Origin: Vibrio sp. B1FLJ16
Lineage (GTDB): Bacteria; Pseudomonadota; Gammaproteobacteria; Enterobacterales; Vibrionaceae
Length of the DNA: 64,000 nucleotides
Assembly (NCBI RefSeq): GCF_905175385.1
Contig: NZ_HG992750.1
Location: forward strand, 1,488,001 to 1,552,000
Direction of reading: 5' to 3'
Position numbers and translations under genes: made by a program. The notes beneath the pieces were generated by a model. It was given only the letters and a program-made list of their open reading frames with translations. It did no database searches and was not told the DNA's origin. This document shows, piece after piece, positions 54,368 to 63,961 of the stretch. Numbering within the stretch: the first letter of the stretch is position 1; the number at the start of each line of letters is the position of its first letter.

Positions 54368-54585
54368 TACTTCATTTAAAGCGCCCCTATTGCCGTAGAG
54401 CTAGTGTTGTATGGCTTCATGTGCGCTACATAAAGTACTCAAAGTACACTTATCTGCCGCAATATGCACTTACACCCAGAATGTAACAAAAGGTTTGCAA
54501 CAGCGTTAAGTTCGGTGAAAATGTTAAATAACAGATAAAAAATAAAGCAATCAGTTAATTTACGGTTACAAACACCAACTACCTG

Positions 54586-54601
54586 CGTGATCTACATCAC
54601 A
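54586..54601. promoter_or_regulatory. CRP-binding site upstream of the symporter gene
   Basis: CGTGA-TCTACA-TCACA matches the CRP consensus TGTGA-N6-TCACA with one mismatch. It lies 108 bases before the symporter start, so carbon-source control by cAMP-CRP is likely. Confidence 0.65.
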
Positions 54602-54708
54602 CCCAGCAATTATCCATAAGGTTTTCCTTTCTCATTTTTTTACTCCACTGCTACCCTGCTCGCCACTTTGAAGTGAACTCAAAGTGCATAACTATAAGGA
54701 GTGTTCTC

Positions 54709-56013
54709 ATGAATACCAAGAAACCGATGTCGCTAACCAGCCGAGTAATTTTTGGTATGGTAGCGGGTATCTTGACAGGATTTGCAATTCGCACACTTTT
54801 TGCCGACAACGGATTTGTCGATGCTTACATTGTTAATGGATTATTTGAAGTTGGTGGCCAGATCTTTGTCGCTAGCTTGAAAATGCTGGTAGTACCGCTG
54901 GTGTTTGTCTCACTGGTTTGTGGTACCAGCTCTCTTAAAGACCTATCAACTTTAGGTCGAATGGGTGGTAAAACACTTGCTTTATACATTGCAACCACAG
55001 CTGTAGCTATCACACTAGCTCTGACAATGGGCGCAGTGTTCCAGCCGGGCGCTGGTGCGGATCTTACCGCAGTAGGTTCATTCAAATCAGCTGAAGCACC
55101 ATCTTTGGGTCAGGTGTTCATTAGTATGTTCCCGACCAACCCTATCAGCGCAATGGCTGAAGGTAAGACTCTGCAGGTTATCGTGTTTGCCGTTCTGTTC
55201 GGTATTGCGATAAGCGCAGCGGGTAAACCAGGTGAACGTATTGCGTCATTTTTCAGTGACCTGAATGAAGTGATCATGAAGCTTGTTGCTATTCTGATGA
55301 ACCTTGCACCTTACGGTGTGTTCTTCCTGATGGCGAAGCTGTTTACTGGTCTAGGTCTGAGCGCGATCATCAATCTTGCTGAATACTTTGTTGTTCTCGC
55401 AGGTACGCTATTGCTTCATGGTCTAGTTACTTACAGTCTGATGCTAAAAGGCTTTACTGGTCTAAACCCCATCACGTTCTTACGTAAAATGGAAGACGCT
55501 GTGATGTTTGCTTTCTCTACTGCATCATCTAACGCGACAATTCCTGTCACGATGGAAACAGCAAAACATCGTATGGGCGTTGAAAACCGCATATCGTCGT
55601 TCACTGTGCCACTTGGCGCAACCGTGAACATGGACGGTACAGCGATCATGCAAGGTGTGGCTACAGCGTTTATCGCACAGGCATTCAACATTGACCTGAC
55701 CATGGGTGACTACTTGATGGTTATCATGACTGCTACACTGGCATCTATCGGTACTGCTGGTGTTCCTGGTGTTGGCCTAGTCATGCTGGCTATGGTACTA
55801 AACCAAGTAGGCTTGCCTCTTGAAGGTATCGCACTGATTATGGGTGTTGACCGTCTGCTTGATATGATTCGTACCGCTGTAAACATCACCGGTGATAGCG
55901 CAGTAACCATTATTGTTGCTAAATCAGAAGGTGCATTGGATGAAACTCGCTTCAACGATCCAATGGCCGGCGCAGCCGAAGAAGAAGTGCATCTTAAACG
56001 CGCTGACGCTTAA
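54709..56013 (+). CDS. dicarboxylate/amino-acid:cation symporter (DAACS family)
   Basis: A 434-residue transporter of the GltP/DctA fold. Signature pieces: FVASLKMLVVPLVFVSLVCG, the serine-rich hairpin AFSTASSNATIPVT, the substrate helix VPLGATVNMDGTAIMQGVATAF, and VDRLLDMIRTAVNITGDSA. It takes up glutamate, aspartate or C4-dicarboxylates with Na+ or H+. The ATG at 54709 has an AAGGAG SD; the frame is open to 54673 without one. CRP site upstream, strong terminator downstream. Confidence 0.92.
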   Translation: MNTKKPMSLTSRVIFGMVAGILTGFAIRTLFADNGFVDAYIVNGLFEVGGQIFVASLKMLVVPLVFVSLVCGTSSLKDLSTLGRMGGKTLALYIATTAVAITLALTMGAVFQPGAGADLTAVGSFKSAEAPSLGQVFISMFPTNPISAMAEGKTLQVIVFAVLFGIAISAAGKPGERIASFFSDLNEVIMKLVAILMNLAPYGVFFLMAKLFTGLGLSAIINLAEYFVVLAGTLLLHGLVTYSLMLKGFTGLNPITFLRKMEDAVMFAFSTASSNATIPVTMETAKHRMGVENRISSFTVPLGATVNMDGTAIMQGVATAFIAQAFNIDLTMGDYLMVIMTATLASIGTAGVPGVGLVMLAMVLNQVGLPLEGIALIMGVDRLLDMIRTAVNITGDSAVTIIVAKSEGALDETRFNDPMAGAAEEEVHLKRADA

Positions 56014-56040
56014 ACTGTTTTGCAGTTATTATCCTGTCTA

Positions 56041-56076
56041 AAACAAAGCCCCGATGGAAACATCGGGGCTTTGTTT
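56041..56076. terminator. strong terminator between convergent genes
   Basis: A perfect 15-bp stem (AAACAAAGCCCCGAT with its complement) and a 6-base loop, flanked by A and T runs. It can serve the symporter gene and the lipase gene. Confidence 0.95.
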
Positions 56077-56091
56077 ATTTAAACAATAAAA

Positions 56092-57216
56092 TTATCCCGC
56101 AACCTTAAGTGCACACCTAGCACTAGCATAAAGCTTGTCGATTAGCTTACTAAAAGACCATTTGATAACAGAATAACTTATTGAAGATAAATTTATTGCG
56201 GGATTACCTGACATAACATTCATATGTCCTAAAATCCCTTTTATTCTAGAAGCATAGGCTTGCCTTAACTTCGCTAATCTATCCATCGTTCTTGCCAGCA
56301 TATCCCACATCGTTAACGTCGATGTGAATCCCACTTGAAGAACATGCGAGAAACCAGAATCACGTAATAAAGTCAGCATTGCTGAAAACACTTTCTGCAG
56401 CCATGTTGCATTGAGACAAGCTTCCTTTCTTCGGTCATAGTTTAGCGAGGTCCTTTTATATAGGTAATCCGATGAACGTTGTTGTAAAAATCCCCAGTCT
56501 TCTTGGCTTGCTGTGTTTACATAGCCAGGATTACCTCTTGCAGGTAAAGTGTGAGTAAAAAAGTAGACTCCACTGCTCCCATCCAATCTATATTCATTAC
56601 CTGCATGGACGAATGGCCAAAGGGGAATCATCGGAACTGGATCAGCACCATGAGTACATCGGTATGACCTATCCACACTTCTTAATGCATAAGACTTTAG
56701 CCCTACTCTAGGAGATCCAAAAGTATATAAGTGAACGCAATATTTATAGCGAGCTTTAATCCAATCAGCAGCAAGAGAAGCAATCGCACCACCAAGGCTA
56801 TGGCCAACACAATGTACTATTTGGGGTGGTTTTGTGGTCGAAAACAATCTCACTAACTGAGGGCGAATCGTATTGAAAAGATTTACAAATCCTGCATGAA
56901 CTGGCTGTCCGTTATAAGACCCTTTTAGCCCAACATTACCATCAGCAAGGATATCCCCTGCATTAGATTCAGTACCTCGAAACGATATAACTAAATGATT
57001 AGCGTATTCCCCTTTACCATAGCCGACAACAGCTAAGTCTGAAGTCATCCCACCGATACCTAAAACCCCCCCAGTAGTACCTTGAAGAACATCACTTTTT
57101 GTATCAAAAGTAAACGATCTATTTATGTAAGGCTGCACTCTTTTCCGTTATTTAGCATATACGTGATAAGGTATTTCAGCGATTCTTGACGCAAGTCTAG
57201 GCGATAATGACTTCAT
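56092..57216 (-). pseudogene. class 3 lipase with an in-frame stop at codon 23
   Basis: The reading frame from the ATG at 57216 begins MKSLSPRLASRIAEIPYHVYAK, meets TAA at 57150-57148 and then continues in the same frame to 56092 (374 codons before the final stop). A strong SD (GAGGAG, 5 bases before) supports this start. After the stop, a GTG at 57138 could restart. The lipase fold is intact: VISFRGTES, the elbow GHSLGGAIASLA (Ser about 140), and downstream Asp (HGADPVPMIP) and His. A C-terminal extension of about 150 residues is helical and unrecognised. It may be a secreted or type VI lipase effector. Confidence 0.85.
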
Positions 57217-57218
57217 AA

Positions 57219-57737
57219 CTACTCCTCATAAATACCAGTATCAACGTAACCAAAAAGCTTACATTGGCTATAAACATAGGTGTCAGCCTCATTGTTTCGA
57301 CTATAAGAAAAGGCAAAGTAAGATAATTTGTCCGTGGCTTCACAAGTCAGGTTCGCCATATTATCTCTGACGAAATCATCAATTTCGTATCCATCTATGG
57401 ACGATTCCCATATCGTAATCTCTTCACCGCTGTCTAAGTTGGTTTTTAAGAACACAACAACATATTTTTGGTCAAGAAAACTTGGGGATAGAATTTTAGT
57501 CTCTTGAATAGAATGAAAATTAAACTCGCCTTTTTCATTTGTTGTATCACTAAACTCTCTAATCTGACCACGAAATCCTACTTTTAATATCACCTTTTGA
57601 TGTGGTATCGGTGCACCATGCATCTTCAACACTCCATGAATGTTTGGTGTATATTTAAAATTCTCTTTTCCTTTCAACTGACCACTCCCCATAAAAACAA
57701 AAAGAAGCAAAAGCATGAACAAAATACTAAGTTTCAT
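57219..57737 (-). CDS. DUF6795-like exported protein, partner of the lipase
   Basis: A 172-residue protein with an N-terminal signal or anchor (MKLSILFMLLLLFVFMGSG) and a small beta-sandwich-like part (IHGVLKMHGAPIPHQKVILKVGFRGQIREFSDTTNEKGEFNFHSI) as in carboxypeptidase-regulatory-like domains. I recall this pattern as DUF6795, found beside secreted effectors in Vibrio. It ends 2 bases before the lipase ATG, so the two are cotranscribed. An immunity role against the lipase is plausible but unproven. GTG at 57746 is an alternative start. Confidence 0.65.
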   Translation of the reverse strand: MKLSILFMLLLLFVFMGSGQLKGKENFKYTPNIHGVLKMHGAPIPHQKVILKVGFRGQIREFSDTTNEKGEFNFHSIQETKILSPSFLDQKYVVVFLKTNLDSGEEITIWESSIDGYEIDDFVRDNMANLTCEATDKLSYFAFSYSRNNEADTYVYSQCKLFGYVDTGIYEE

Positions 57738-57897
57738 ATCAATCACGAATTACAATTTCTTCCAATATAAACTGTCGAATTAAGTCCTTCGAGAACAAGG
57801 GGAAAATTATGCGAGCGATTCACTGAGTACAGGGAATTATCAAAAATAACAATTACATATCACCATTAATTACCATTGCCTACCAGTAAGATCTAAA

Positions 57898-57926
57898 AAA
57901 CCCTGATGACATAATCACCAGGGTTT
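57898..57926 (-). terminator. terminator of the DUF1232 gene
   Basis: A 12-bp stem (57898-57909 with 57915-57926, one G-T wobble). On the - strand it is followed by six T. Confidence 0.8.
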
Positions 57927-57957
57927 AATGCAAATATTCAAATTCTTCTAATAGTTT

Positions 57958-58320
57958 CTATTTAACTATAGAACGAATCTTCTCTCTGGCTTGCTTTTCA
58001 TGCTCTGGCGTAATTGCGTTACCGACAGAGTTTACAGCCAGTGTTAACACTGCCAAATCATCAGTAAATCCTACACCGGCTAATATATCTGGAACCATGT
58101 CGGTTGGCAGAACGAAGTAAGCCAATGCACCACCGAGAATCGCTTTATGGCGAGCCGAAGTGTTGGAATCCGTCATCGCAAGCCAGGATTTAATGCCCAG
58201 TACCGCAAAATCTTCGCCGACTTTCAGCACCGATTTTTTCATCTTATTCCAGAACGTTTTCTCATCTGGCACTTTTACCGTTTCATCAGATGCCGGTTTC
58301 ATAAATAAGGGTGTCATCAT
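57958..58320 (-). CDS. DUF1232 (YkvA-like) membrane-associated protein
   Basis: A 120-residue protein with the DUF1232 core ARHKAILGGALAYFVLPTDMVPDILAGVGFTDDLAVLTLAVN, a short hydrophobic hairpin with the typical LP-x-D-x-(I/V)PD motif. Function unknown across the family. The ATG at 58320 has GGAGG 7 bases upstream. Confidence 0.88.
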   Translation of the reverse strand: MMTPLFMKPASDETVKVPDEKTFWNKMKKSVLKVGEDFAVLGIKSWLAMTDSNTSARHKAILGGALAYFVLPTDMVPDILAGVGFTDDLAVLTLAVNSVGNAITPEHEKQAREKIRSIVK

Positions 58321-58473
58321 TATTGCCTCCAATATTTATGACTATAGCGCCCATATTAGAATCATGAAACTGAACGTATGATGAATAAAGAAAACAGAAA
58401 AACCCCGAACCTAAATCCGGAGGGATGCTCTTAATTTTACTAGTGCTACCTTTTGAACAATCCGGGAAAGCGT

Positions 58474-60537
58474 TTACTGCTCATCTCTGCCTACAAACGC
58501 AACCACGACTTTGTCTTTATCTAGCTGACGTGAGAACACATACGCACCGTCTTGTTCAATAACTTTGTGCACTCCTGCTCCAATCGCCGGATGCGCTTTA
58601 CGGAACTGCCCCACCGTCTGCCAGTGTTTTAGCAATGCCAGCTTTTCGGCACTCAGTTCCCAAACCATGTCCGAGCGCGTCCCCTGATGGAAATCATCCG
58701 CATATGGCCCAATGTTCCGGCCGATTTCGTCACCGTAATAAATCTGAACAGCTCCGGGACTTAATAGCAATGCATTCGCCGCATTACGCTGCATTGCGTA
58801 GTCTTTGAAACGTGAGAAGAACAATTCGGTATCATGAGAAGACATATAACTGACAGGATTGAAATCTTTCTCATTGGCGATGGTGTCAGCGTAGCTCATA
58901 TATGTCTCGGCCATCTGACTGAAACAGGCTGCGCCTTTATCGAGTTTCTTCTGCATATCGAAGTTGATTAACGCATCGAAGCCATCGTCAAAGTATGGGC
59001 TACGATACGCAGTGTGCCCCCATACCTCACCCATCATCCAAAATGGTTGTCCTGATTTGCCATTCTCTTTTCGCCACTGCTGCAGGCTTTCAGTGGCTTC
59101 TTGTTTAAGACGTTTCCATACCTCACCTTCGACATGCTTGACGGTGTCTACACGATAACCATCAATGCCGAAGCGTTTCACCCAGTCCGTTTGCCATTCA
59201 ATCAGATAATCTGAGACTGTGAAGTTATCGCGGGCCTTAACACGGGTCCCTGGATTTTCGAGTAACCACTTGGGCGGCGTTACCGCTTGATCAGACTCAG
59301 TGAGAAAGTCCGGTAAGCCAGCGAGCGACATGGTGATATCACTGCTACCCGGTACAGGATAACCAGGTAAGCCTGTTCTGACCCAATCACCGCCCCACCA
59401 GTTAATCCAGTTCGGGCTTTGATAGTCAATGTATTGATGATAGCTGTGCCAGTTCTCCCCACTCCCTGGTTTCCAGTCACTCCAGCTCTTTGGTAAGTCA
59501 GCGCCAGATTTTAGAACGTCAATGCCATCAAACTGCAGATCAGCTAAGGTGGAGTAGCCAGTGTGGTTAATAACGGCATCAAGTAGAACTTTGAGGCCGC
59601 GTTTATGTGCTTCTTCCACCAGAATTTTTAGATCGGCTTCATCACCAAAGTTTTCATCGATCTTAGTAAAATCGCGTGTCCAGTAGCCGTGATACGCATA
59701 AAACGGGAAAGAACCACTGTCACCGCCTCCGACAAAGCCATGTACCTGCTCGACTATAGGTGACAGCCAGATTGCGTCGGTACCTAAACTCTTTATGTAG
59801 TCTAGCTTCTCAATGACTCCTTTCAGATCACCGCCGTGGAAGGTGCCAATTTCTTCTTTGCCATCTTTTTTACGGCCGTAGCTTTGGTCATTGCTAATAT
59901 CAGCGTTATTAAATCTGTCGACCATGACAAAATAGATATTGGCATTTCGGTAATCAAACGGAACCGCTTCTTTGGTTTTCTTAACCTGTTCGAGCAATAC
60001 AATACCGCCCGAAGCTTTGTCAGATGTTATAGATACTTTTTGGTCTTTAACTTCAACTACCTGACCGGAATAGGCATCTCGTAATTTTGTACCATCAGGG
60101 AAACTGTCCCCCAGAGCAATGGACACTTCACCACCCTGGTAGACTTCACATTGGACTTGAGGAACCGGACGTTTGAACTCGTTTTTTGCGGTCTTCTTCG
60201 GTTCCCGCTTGAAAAGCAGTGTTTTAGCTTCGTCGTCATAGGCGAACGAATAATCACCGGTAAAGCGAATGTTCAGCGGTAGCTCTGTGGGTTTGCCGCA
60301 ATTTAAAGAGATAGGCTTGTTAAATTTTACGTTTTGATTTTCGGGAGCGTTACAACTTCCTTCGATACCCGTAATCTTTAGTGTGTAGCCATCTTTAGTC
60401 AGTGGCACAATCAGAGCTTGCCCTGCACTGAGAGGAAAATCGCGGCTATTGGTTGTAGTCGATATGGTGATATTAGGTTCAGCAATCACATGTGCCGATA
60501 CCAGCAATAGAGTCGTAGTGGCTAGATTCAGTTTCAT
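58474..60537 (-). CDS. malS: periplasmic alpha-amylase MalS
   Basis: A 687-residue GH13 enzyme that degrades maltodextrins in the periplasm. Signal peptide MKLNLATTTLLLVSAHVIA. After an N-terminal beta domain (about 200 residues), the amylase part starts IYFVMVDRFNNADISNDQSYGR, as in E. coli MalS (676 residues). Catalytic residues: Asp in GIDGYRVDTVKHV (about 460), Glu in WMMGEVWGH (about 500) and Asp in SSHDTELFF (about 569). No MalT box was found upstream. Confidence 0.9.
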   Translation of the reverse strand: MKLNLATTTLLLVSAHVIAEPNITISTTTNSRDFPLSAGQALIVPLTKDGYTLKITGIEGSCNAPENQNVKFNKPISLNCGKPTELPLNIRFTGDYSFAYDDEAKTLLFKREPKKTAKNEFKRPVPQVQCEVYQGGEVSIALGDSFPDGTKLRDAYSGQVVEVKDQKVSITSDKASGGIVLLEQVKKTKEAVPFDYRNANIYFVMVDRFNNADISNDQSYGRKKDGKEEIGTFHGGDLKGVIEKLDYIKSLGTDAIWLSPIVEQVHGFVGGGDSGSFPFYAYHGYWTRDFTKIDENFGDEADLKILVEEAHKRGLKVLLDAVINHTGYSTLADLQFDGIDVLKSGADLPKSWSDWKPGSGENWHSYHQYIDYQSPNWINWWGGDWVRTGLPGYPVPGSSDITMSLAGLPDFLTESDQAVTPPKWLLENPGTRVKARDNFTVSDYLIEWQTDWVKRFGIDGYRVDTVKHVEGEVWKRLKQEATESLQQWRKENGKSGQPFWMMGEVWGHTAYRSPYFDDGFDALINFDMQKKLDKGAACFSQMAETYMSYADTIANEKDFNPVSYMSSHDTELFFSRFKDYAMQRNAANALLLSPGAVQIYYGDEIGRNIGPYADDFHQGTRSDMVWELSAEKLALLKHWQTVGQFRKAHPAIGAGVHKVIEQDGAYVFSRQLDKDKVVVAFVGRDEQ

Positions 60538-60554
60538 CGTTCAGTCCATTGGCT

Positions 60555-60583
60555 AGTGTGATTTTAATAATTTTATTCACACT
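60555..60583. promoter_or_regulatory. inverted repeat upstream of malS
   Basis: AGTGTGA (60555-60561) and TCACACT (60577-60583) are perfect inverted copies separated by 15 bases, 18 bases before the malS start. The spacing does not fit CRP (6 bases). It may be an operator or an mRNA leader hairpin. Confidence 0.35.
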
Positions 60584-60677
60584 AATATTGCCTCTATAAG
60601 AAACTGAACACATCATTCTGAATGGCTACGCCCTAAACATCGGGGTTAATCACATTTTCACTCTACAGAGGCGTAGA

Positions 60678-61370
60678 TTATTTTTCCTCTAGCTCAACGC
60701 TGCCAAGGTTACGCATTTGCTTCATTGCCCAGTTGACCCGGTTAATTGTGTAAGACGTTTGCGGATGAACCTTAATGCGATATGGATTCGGCAACACAAC
60801 AGCTAACCTTGCCGACTGATGCATAGAAAGTTGCTTGGCCGGAATTCCGAAGTAGTTGTTTGCGGCAGCTTCTGCGCCATAGATACCGGGGCCAAATTCC
60901 ACCACGTTGAGGTAGACTTCTAAAATGCGCTCTTTACTCCACATCGTTTCCATTAACAGCGCGAAGTAAAGCTCATAGGCTTTACGAATATAGGAATGAG
61001 ATGGGAACAGAAATACATTCTTAGCCGTTTGCTGAGTAATCGTACTTGCCCCACGAGAAGGACCATCTTCATCTGCATTTTCGATAACTTCAGACAGCGA
61101 CTCCAAATCGACACCATAGTGGGCAGGAAATTTCTGGTCTTCAGTCGCAATCACAGCGAGCTGTAGGTTCTCTGAAATGCGAGACAGCGGCACCCACTTA
61201 TGTTGACTTTGTTCCGGATAGTTCGCTGGCGGAGAAATCATACGGCTCAGCTTCCATCCCCAAACGGGAGGATCGACAAACTTTACCACCCCGACTAACA
61301 AAACAGGGGCAAGTATCAGTATCAACACCATTTTCAACAGGAATGGCTTCAGTTTTCTCAAAATTTGCAA
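60678..61370 (-). CDS. mtgA: monofunctional peptidoglycan glycosyltransferase MtgA
   Basis: A 230-residue GT51 enzyme that polymerises glycan strands from lipid II. One N-terminal membrane helix (MVLILILAPVLLVGVVKFV). Motifs: catalytic Glu in VIATEDQKFPAHYGVD, RGASTITQQTAKNVFLF, RKAYELYFALLMETMWSKERILEVYLNVVEFGPGIYGAEAAANNYFG. Complete and of normal length. Confidence 0.94.
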   Translation of the reverse strand: MQILRKLKPFLLKMVLILILAPVLLVGVVKFVDPPVWGWKLSRMISPPANYPEQSQHKWVPLSRISENLQLAVIATEDQKFPAHYGVDLESLSEVIENADEDGPSRGASTITQQTAKNVFLFPSHSYIRKAYELYFALLMETMWSKERILEVYLNVVEFGPGIYGAEAAANNYFGIPAKQLSMHQSARLAVVLPNPYRIKVHPQTSYTINRVNWAMKQMRNLGSVELEEK

Positions 61371-61463
61371 GTTCCCAACAACCCAGAGCTGTAATCGCTA
61401 GGGTTCAGGTTGACCGAATTTGTGAAGAACAACAAGTTTGTGAGGTAAAAACTAAGTCAAAAA

Positions 61464-61492
61464 AAGCCCGATTTACAATGTAAAACGGGCTT
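61464..61492 (-). terminator. terminator after glgB
   Basis: AAGCCCG (61464-61470) pairs with CGGGCTT (61486-61492), with an inner TTTACA/TGTAAA pairing. On the - strand a run of seven T follows. It lies 17 bases past the glgB stop. Confidence 0.85.
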
Positions 61493-61509
61493 GGGGTTAG
61501 TTTAAGTTC

Positions 61510-63714
61510 CTATTTAACGAGCTTATAGAACACTGTCGATAGCGGTGGCAAGCGAAGTCCAAGTGACTGAGGAAGTGACTCACTTTCTAACTTTTCTGTC
61601 TCTACGTCTTTATGAACATTAAAATCACTACCATGGTACTTTTTGTCATCAGTGTTAAGCAGCAGCTGGTATTTACCTGCATTCGGAACACCCAAACGGA
61701 AGTTCTCGTGCGGTACAGGTGTGAAGTTGGTAACAACCAAAATACGCTCACCATCCTGGCTGATTCGCTCATGAGCCAAAATACTGGCATCTGCCTCATC
61801 CTGAAGACGCCACTCGAATCCCGCAGGTTCACAATCTTGGTCGTGCATAGCAGGATCATTGCGGTAAAGATGGTTCAAATCACGAATCAGAGACTGAACG
61901 CCTTGGTGACGCTCAAAATCCAGCAAGAACCATTGCAGTTGATCATCATGGTTCCATTCCGCAGTCTGACCAAACTCAGCCCCCATAAAGTTCAGCTTCT
62001 TACCCGGCTGACCGTACATATACCCGTAGTAAGCACGCAGGTTCGCGGTTTGCTGCCACTCATCACCCGGCATCTTATTATGGATAGAAGCTTTACCATA
62101 CACCACTTCATCATGAGACAGAGATAACACGTAGTTTTCACTGTGCGCGTAAATAAGCGGGAACGTGATGGTATTGTGGTGGTATTTGCGGTGAACCGGA
62201 TCTTCTTTAACATATGAAAGACTGTCATGCATCCAGCCCATGTTCCATTTAAAGCCAAAGCCTAGTCCGCCCATAAAGGTTGGTGCTGACACGCCAGGGA
62301 ATGCCGTCGACTCTTCAGCAATTGTCATCGCATTAGGGAAGTGTTTGTAAACTTCCTCGTTCATCCACTTCAGCGTTGCGATCGCGTCATAGTTTTCGTT
62401 ACCACCATCAATATTAGGAATCCACTGATCATGGCTACGTGAGTAATCCAGATAAATCATGGAAGCAACCGCATCGACACGAATGCCATCTATATGGAAT
62501 TGCTCAAACCAGTAAAGCGCATTAGCGACTAGGAAGCGGCGAACATGCTCACGACCGACATCGTAGATATAAGAGTTCCAGTCTTGGTGCCACCCGCGAC
62601 GAGGATCAGGATCGTGGAACAACGGTGTACCATCGAAGTTAGCCAGACCGTGATCATCTGAAGGGAAGTGGGCTGGAACCCAATCTAGAACAACACCAAT
62701 ACCAGCCTGGTGACAGACATCGACAAAGTACTTAAAGTCATCCGGAGAGCCGTAACGGCTAGTTGGCGCAAACATGCCTACTGGCTGGTAACCCCAAGAA
62801 CCATAGAATGGGTGCTCAGAGATTGGCATCAGCTCAACATGGGTATACTCCATGTCGACTAAGTAAGGCACCAATTGATCAGCCAGCTCACGGTAATTCA
62901 GGAACTCACCCTGCTCGTTGCGTTTCCATGAACCTGCGTGAAGTTCATAGAATGACAAAGCTTCGTCGCGCTTTTGCGTTACCGGGCGATTTTGCCACTG
63001 TTGATCCTGCCATTGGTAACGGCTGTGATCATAGGTAATGGAAGCGAATGATGGGTACTGTTCTGAGTAGAAACCCCAAGGATCTTGCTTGTGTGGGAGC
63101 CCTTCCCCATTCGGACCTTTGAGTTCAAATTTATACTGTACGCCTTCTTCTAACCCAGGGACAAACAAACCCCAGATTCCGTAGTCAAGACGTTGCATCG
63201 GGTGGCGACGACCATCCCATTGGTTAAAACCACCAATGAGGCTTACCGCAGAGGCGTGAGGAGCGTACACGAGGAAACGGACACCAGAGATATTTTCTCC
63301 GCCGCGTTCGAGTGTGACAAACTGAGCTCCCATGTAGTGATACATGTCGACAGGAGTGTGAAGATGTTCGTATTCTTGATAGATATTGTGGTACTGGTAT
63401 GGGTCATCAATAATCTGCTCAACCTCATCCCAACTTACTGCTAATTGGTAATGCGTAAGGTGTAAATCGCGCTTTTCTTTTAGGATAAAACCACTCTCAC
63501 CTTCACGCTCTAGCGCGATGCGAGGTTCTCCTTCAATAAGCAACTCTACCTTGTCTGTACCGGGCATCCAGACTCTCAGAGAGCCCTCACCATCTTCTAT
63601 AAACGGTCCGAGTGTTGAGAACGGATCTGCATAAGAGGCTTGCTCCAGCAGTTCATAAGCGCGTTCGTACTTTTTCTTTGTTCTCTTTATCTTGTTTGTT
63701 TTGGTGTTTTTCAA
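61510..63714 (-). CDS. glgB: 1,4-alpha-glucan branching enzyme GlgB
   Basis: A 734-residue GH13 enzyme that makes the alpha-1,6 branches of glycogen. N-terminal CBM48-type domains ([23 protein letters not shown] and [28 protein letters not shown]) precede the catalytic barrel. Catalytic Asp in [20 protein letters not shown] (about 410), Glu in [13 protein letters not shown] (about 465), and Asp in [12 protein letters not shown] (about 535). Length agrees with E. coli GlgB (728). It follows another - strand gene whose end is at 63962. Confidence 0.95.
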   Translation of the reverse strand: MKNTKTNKIKRTKKKYERAYELLEQASYADPFSTLGPFIEDGEGSLRVWMPGTDKVELLIEGEPRIALEREGESGFILKEKRDLHLTHYQLAVSWDEVEQIIDDPYQYHNIYQEYEHLHTPVDMYHYMGAQFVTLERGGENISGVRFLVYAPHASAVSLIGGFNQWDGRRHPMQRLDYGIWGLFVPGLEEGVQYKFELKGPNGEGLPHKQDPWGFYSEQYPSFASITYDHSRYQWQDQQWQNRPVTQKRDEALSFYELHAGSWKRNEQGEFLNYRELADQLVPYLVDMEYTHVELMPISEHPFYGSWGYQPVGMFAPTSRYGSPDDFKYFVDVCHQAGIGVVLDWVPAHFPSDDHGLANFDGTPLFHDPDPRRGWHQDWNSYIYDVGREHVRRFLVANALYWFEQFHIDGIRVDAVASMIYLDYSRSHDQWIPNIDGGNENYDAIATLKWMNEEVYKHFPNAMTIAEESTAFPGVSAPTFMGGLGFGFKWNMGWMHDSLSYVKEDPVHRKYHHNTITFPLIYAHSENYVLSLSHDEVVYGKASIHNKMPGDEWQQTANLRAYYGYMYGQPGKKLNFMGAEFGQTAEWNHDDQLQWFLLDFERHQGVQSLIRDLNHLYRNDPAMHDQDCEPAGFEWRLQDEADASILAHERISQDGERILVVTNFTPVPHENFRLGVPNAGKYQLLLNTDDKKYHGSDFNVHKDVETEKLESESLPQSLGLRLPPLSTVFYKLVK

Positions 63715-63789
63715 TTCTTCCCCCTAGAGCCAATATTCACCGTAAGCAGATAAATTTTAAGCAAATATTGGATTGCCAGCCAACATCTA

Positions 63790-63807
63790 AATCCAAATGA
63801 CTTCAAA
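63790..63807. repeat. degenerate end of the TATACCC repeat family
   Basis: TCCAAATGACTTCAAAAA resembles the middle of the terminal repeat of the element at 27408, without the TATACCC end. It is a likely remnant. Confidence 0.35.
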
Positions 63808-63814
63808 AACAAAA

Positions 63815-63837
63815 ATGCCCGCTATTATCGCGGGCAT
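63815..63837 (-). terminator. terminator upstream of glgB
   Basis: ATGCCCGC (63815-63822) pairs perfectly with GCGGGCAT (63830-63837) around a 7-base loop. On the - strand it is followed by five T, then G and more T. It would end the transcript of the gene at 63962, so glgB should have its own promoter or depend on readthrough. Confidence 0.85.
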
Positions 63838-63961
63838 AATAATAGAACTCCATCCTAACGGATTGTTCTTAAAGAATGAGTGACCTGGTTGGAAGTTTCT
63901 TACCTGAAAGATAACAAATTTGAAATCGTCCCATTTAGACAAATCACTCAATACATCTTTC

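Noticed and set aside
60555..60583. CRP site upstream of malS
   Set aside because: The half sites TGTGA and TCACA are present but 17 bases apart instead of 6. Listed only as an inverted repeat.
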